The notes under the pieces: generated by a model | The model's input: only the letters and a program-made list of their open reading frames with translations | Told to the model about the DNA's origin: nothing | The model's database searches: none | In this document: positions 6,998 through 8,046 of the stretch, in pieces | Layout of the letters: every line of letters starts with the position of its first letter | How positions within the stretch are numbered: position 1 is the first letter of the stretch | Position numbers and translations under genes: made by a program | Assembly: GCA_016778825.1 (NCBI GenBank) | Contig: JADHOU010000060.1 | Coordinates: forward strand, 1 to 8,046 | Origin: Candidatus Puniceispirillum sp. | GTDB taxonomy: Bacteria > Pseudomonadota > Alphaproteobacteria > Puniceispirillales > Puniceispirillaceae | Direction: 5' to 3' | DNA: 8,046 bases

Positions 6998-8046
6998 TTA
7001 GATATTCCGCACATCGGCAAGATGACCCGACAGCGCCGCTGCAACAGCCATTTGCGGGCTAACAAGATGCGTGCGGCCACCACGGCCCTGACGGCCTTCA
7101 AAATTGCGGTTTGAAGTCGAAGCACAGCGCTCTCCTTCAGCAAGCTTGTCGGCATTCATCGCAAGACACATTGAACAGCCCGGTTCGCGCCATTCAAATC
7201 CAGCATCGATAAAGACCTTATCAAGCCCTTCAGCCTCGGCCTGTTCTTTCACAAGGCCTGATCCAGGAACGACAAGCGCCCGCATGCCATCAGCAACTTT
7301 GCGGCCTTCGGCAAGCGCTGCCGCTGCACGAAGATCTTCAATCCGGCTGTTGGTGCATGAACCGATAAACACTGTATCAACCTTGATATCGGTCAGTTTT
7401 TGACCCGGTGTCAGCCCCATATAGGCAATGGCTCGTTCCATTTTGGCACGTTTATTGGCGTCTTTTTCCTTGTCTGGATGCGGCACTGAGTCAGTGATCG
7501 CAAGCGCATCTTCAGGGCTGGTGCCCCATGTAACGGTTGGCGCAATATCTTCGGCAGCAAGCGTGATTTCCACATCATAGACTGCCCCAGCATCAGATGG
7601 CAGGGTTTGCCAATAAGCAACGGCACGATCCCAATGATCACCCTTTGGTGTCATCGGCCGGTCTGCCAGATAATCATAGGTTGTTTGATCAGGAGCAATC
7701 ATGCCAGCGCGGGCGCCAGCTTCAATCGCCATGTTGCAGACCGTCATGCGGCCTTCCATGCTAAAGCCACGAATCACTGATCCAGCAAATTCGATCACAT
7801 GGCCAGTACCGCCAGCAGTGCCGATCTTGCCAATGATTGCCAAGATCACATCTTTGGCCGTCACGCTGTCGGCAAGCGTGCCATCAACGGTGATGCGCAT
7901 GTTTTTAGCTGGCTTTTGAATAAGCGTCTGGGTTGCCAGAACATGTTCGACTTCAGACGTTCCGATACCAAAGGCAAGCGCGCCAAATGCCCCATGGGTT
8001 GCGGTGTGCGAATCACCGCAAACAATGGTCATGCCCGGAAGGGTAA
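6998..8046 (-). CDS. leuC: 3-isopropylmalate dehydratase large subunit, N-terminus off the edge
   Basis: Large, Fe-S-containing subunit of isopropylmalate isomerase. About 349 of the usual 466 or so residues are present. The reading frame continues to the right edge: the last codons seen before the internal Met at 8032 read TLPG, giving the family motif [20 protein letters not shown], so that Met is not the start. Roughly the first 115-120 residues are missing. The three 4Fe-4S ligands are visible: one Cys in [16 protein letters not shown] (codon about 7357-7355) and two in [10 protein letters not shown] (about 7177-7166). The C-terminus carries [27 protein letters not shown] and ends DVRNI, as expected. 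It is followed closely by leuD. Any leader or promoter of the leu operon is outside the window. Confidence 0.98.
   Translation of the reverse strand, partial: TLPGMTIVCGDSHTATHGAFGALAFGIGTSEVEHVLATQTLIQKPAKNMRITVDGTLADSVTAKDVILAIIGKIGTAGGTGHVIEFAGSVIRGFSMEGRMTVCNMAIEAGARAGMIAPDQTTYDYLADRPMTPKGDHWDRAVAYWQTLPSDAGAVYDVEITLAAEDIAPTVTWGTSPEDALAITDSVPHPDKEKDANKRAKMERAIAYMGLTPGQKLTDIKVDTVFIGSCTNSRIEDLRAAAALAEGRKVADGMRALVVPGSGLVKEQAEAEGLDKVFIDAGFEWREPGCSMCLAMNADKLAEGERCASTSNRNFEGRQGRGGRTHLVSPQMAVAAALSGHLADVRNI

Noticed and set aside
7104..7403. Plus-strand 99-codon frame opposite leuC
   Set aside because: It is the complement of conserved LeuC cluster-binding sequence; its Ser/Ala/Arg-rich translation is typical of a shadow frame.
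1..8046. Mobile element, CRISPR, defence or secondary-metabolite system
   Set aside because: Every base is accounted for by conserved metabolic genes or short gaps; no transposase, integrase, direct-repeat array, tRNA or unusual gene cassette is visible on either strand.

Overview
The window reads as a stretch of core metabolic chromosome from an alphaproteobacterium. The G+C content looks roughly balanced. The Sdh, LeuBCD and Asd proteins look alphaproteobacterial, and the gene order (leuC-leuD-leuB-asd beside sdhCDAB) fits that class. A marine Rhodospirillales/SAR116-like lineage is a reasonable guess, but it rests on impression and not on a search.

Layout: 1-3001 is the succinate dehydrogenase operon on the minus strand, read right to left as sdhC, sdhD, sdhA and the first 125 codons of sdhB, which runs off the left edge. 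Positions 3002-3236 form the only divergent intergenic region. It holds a plausible sdh promoter, a short hairpin in the sdh leader, and two palindromes that share a CAAATTG core. Positions 3237-4088 hold a plus-strand pyridoxal-kinase-like gene (pdxY). It converges on asd, and the two stop codons share one CTAG tetranucleotide. Positions 4085-8046 are a minus-strand run of leuC (N-terminus off the right edge), leuD, leuB and asd.

How the genes work together: SdhCDAB is complex II, which oxidises succinate and reduces quinone in the membrane. LeuCD (isopropylmalate isomerase) and LeuB (isopropylmalate dehydrogenase) carry out the middle steps of leucine synthesis. Asd makes aspartate semialdehyde, the branch point to lysine/diaminopimelate, threonine and methionine. 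The kinase would salvage vitamin B6 to pyridoxal phosphate, the cofactor of the transaminases that finish these amino-acid pathways.

I found no mobile element, CRISPR array, tRNA or rRNA gene, defence system or novel gene cassette. All protein genes belong to well-known families. The signals worth a second look are in RNA and regulation: (1) the 87-base leuB-asd gap has four inverted-repeat pairings that sort into two mutually exclusive folds, like an attenuator or riboswitch; (2) a 9-bp stem inside the end of pdxY may terminate the leu-asd transcript; (3) the divergent region carries paired palindromes; (4) stop-codon use is skewed to TAG (6 of 8 visible stops, no TGA).
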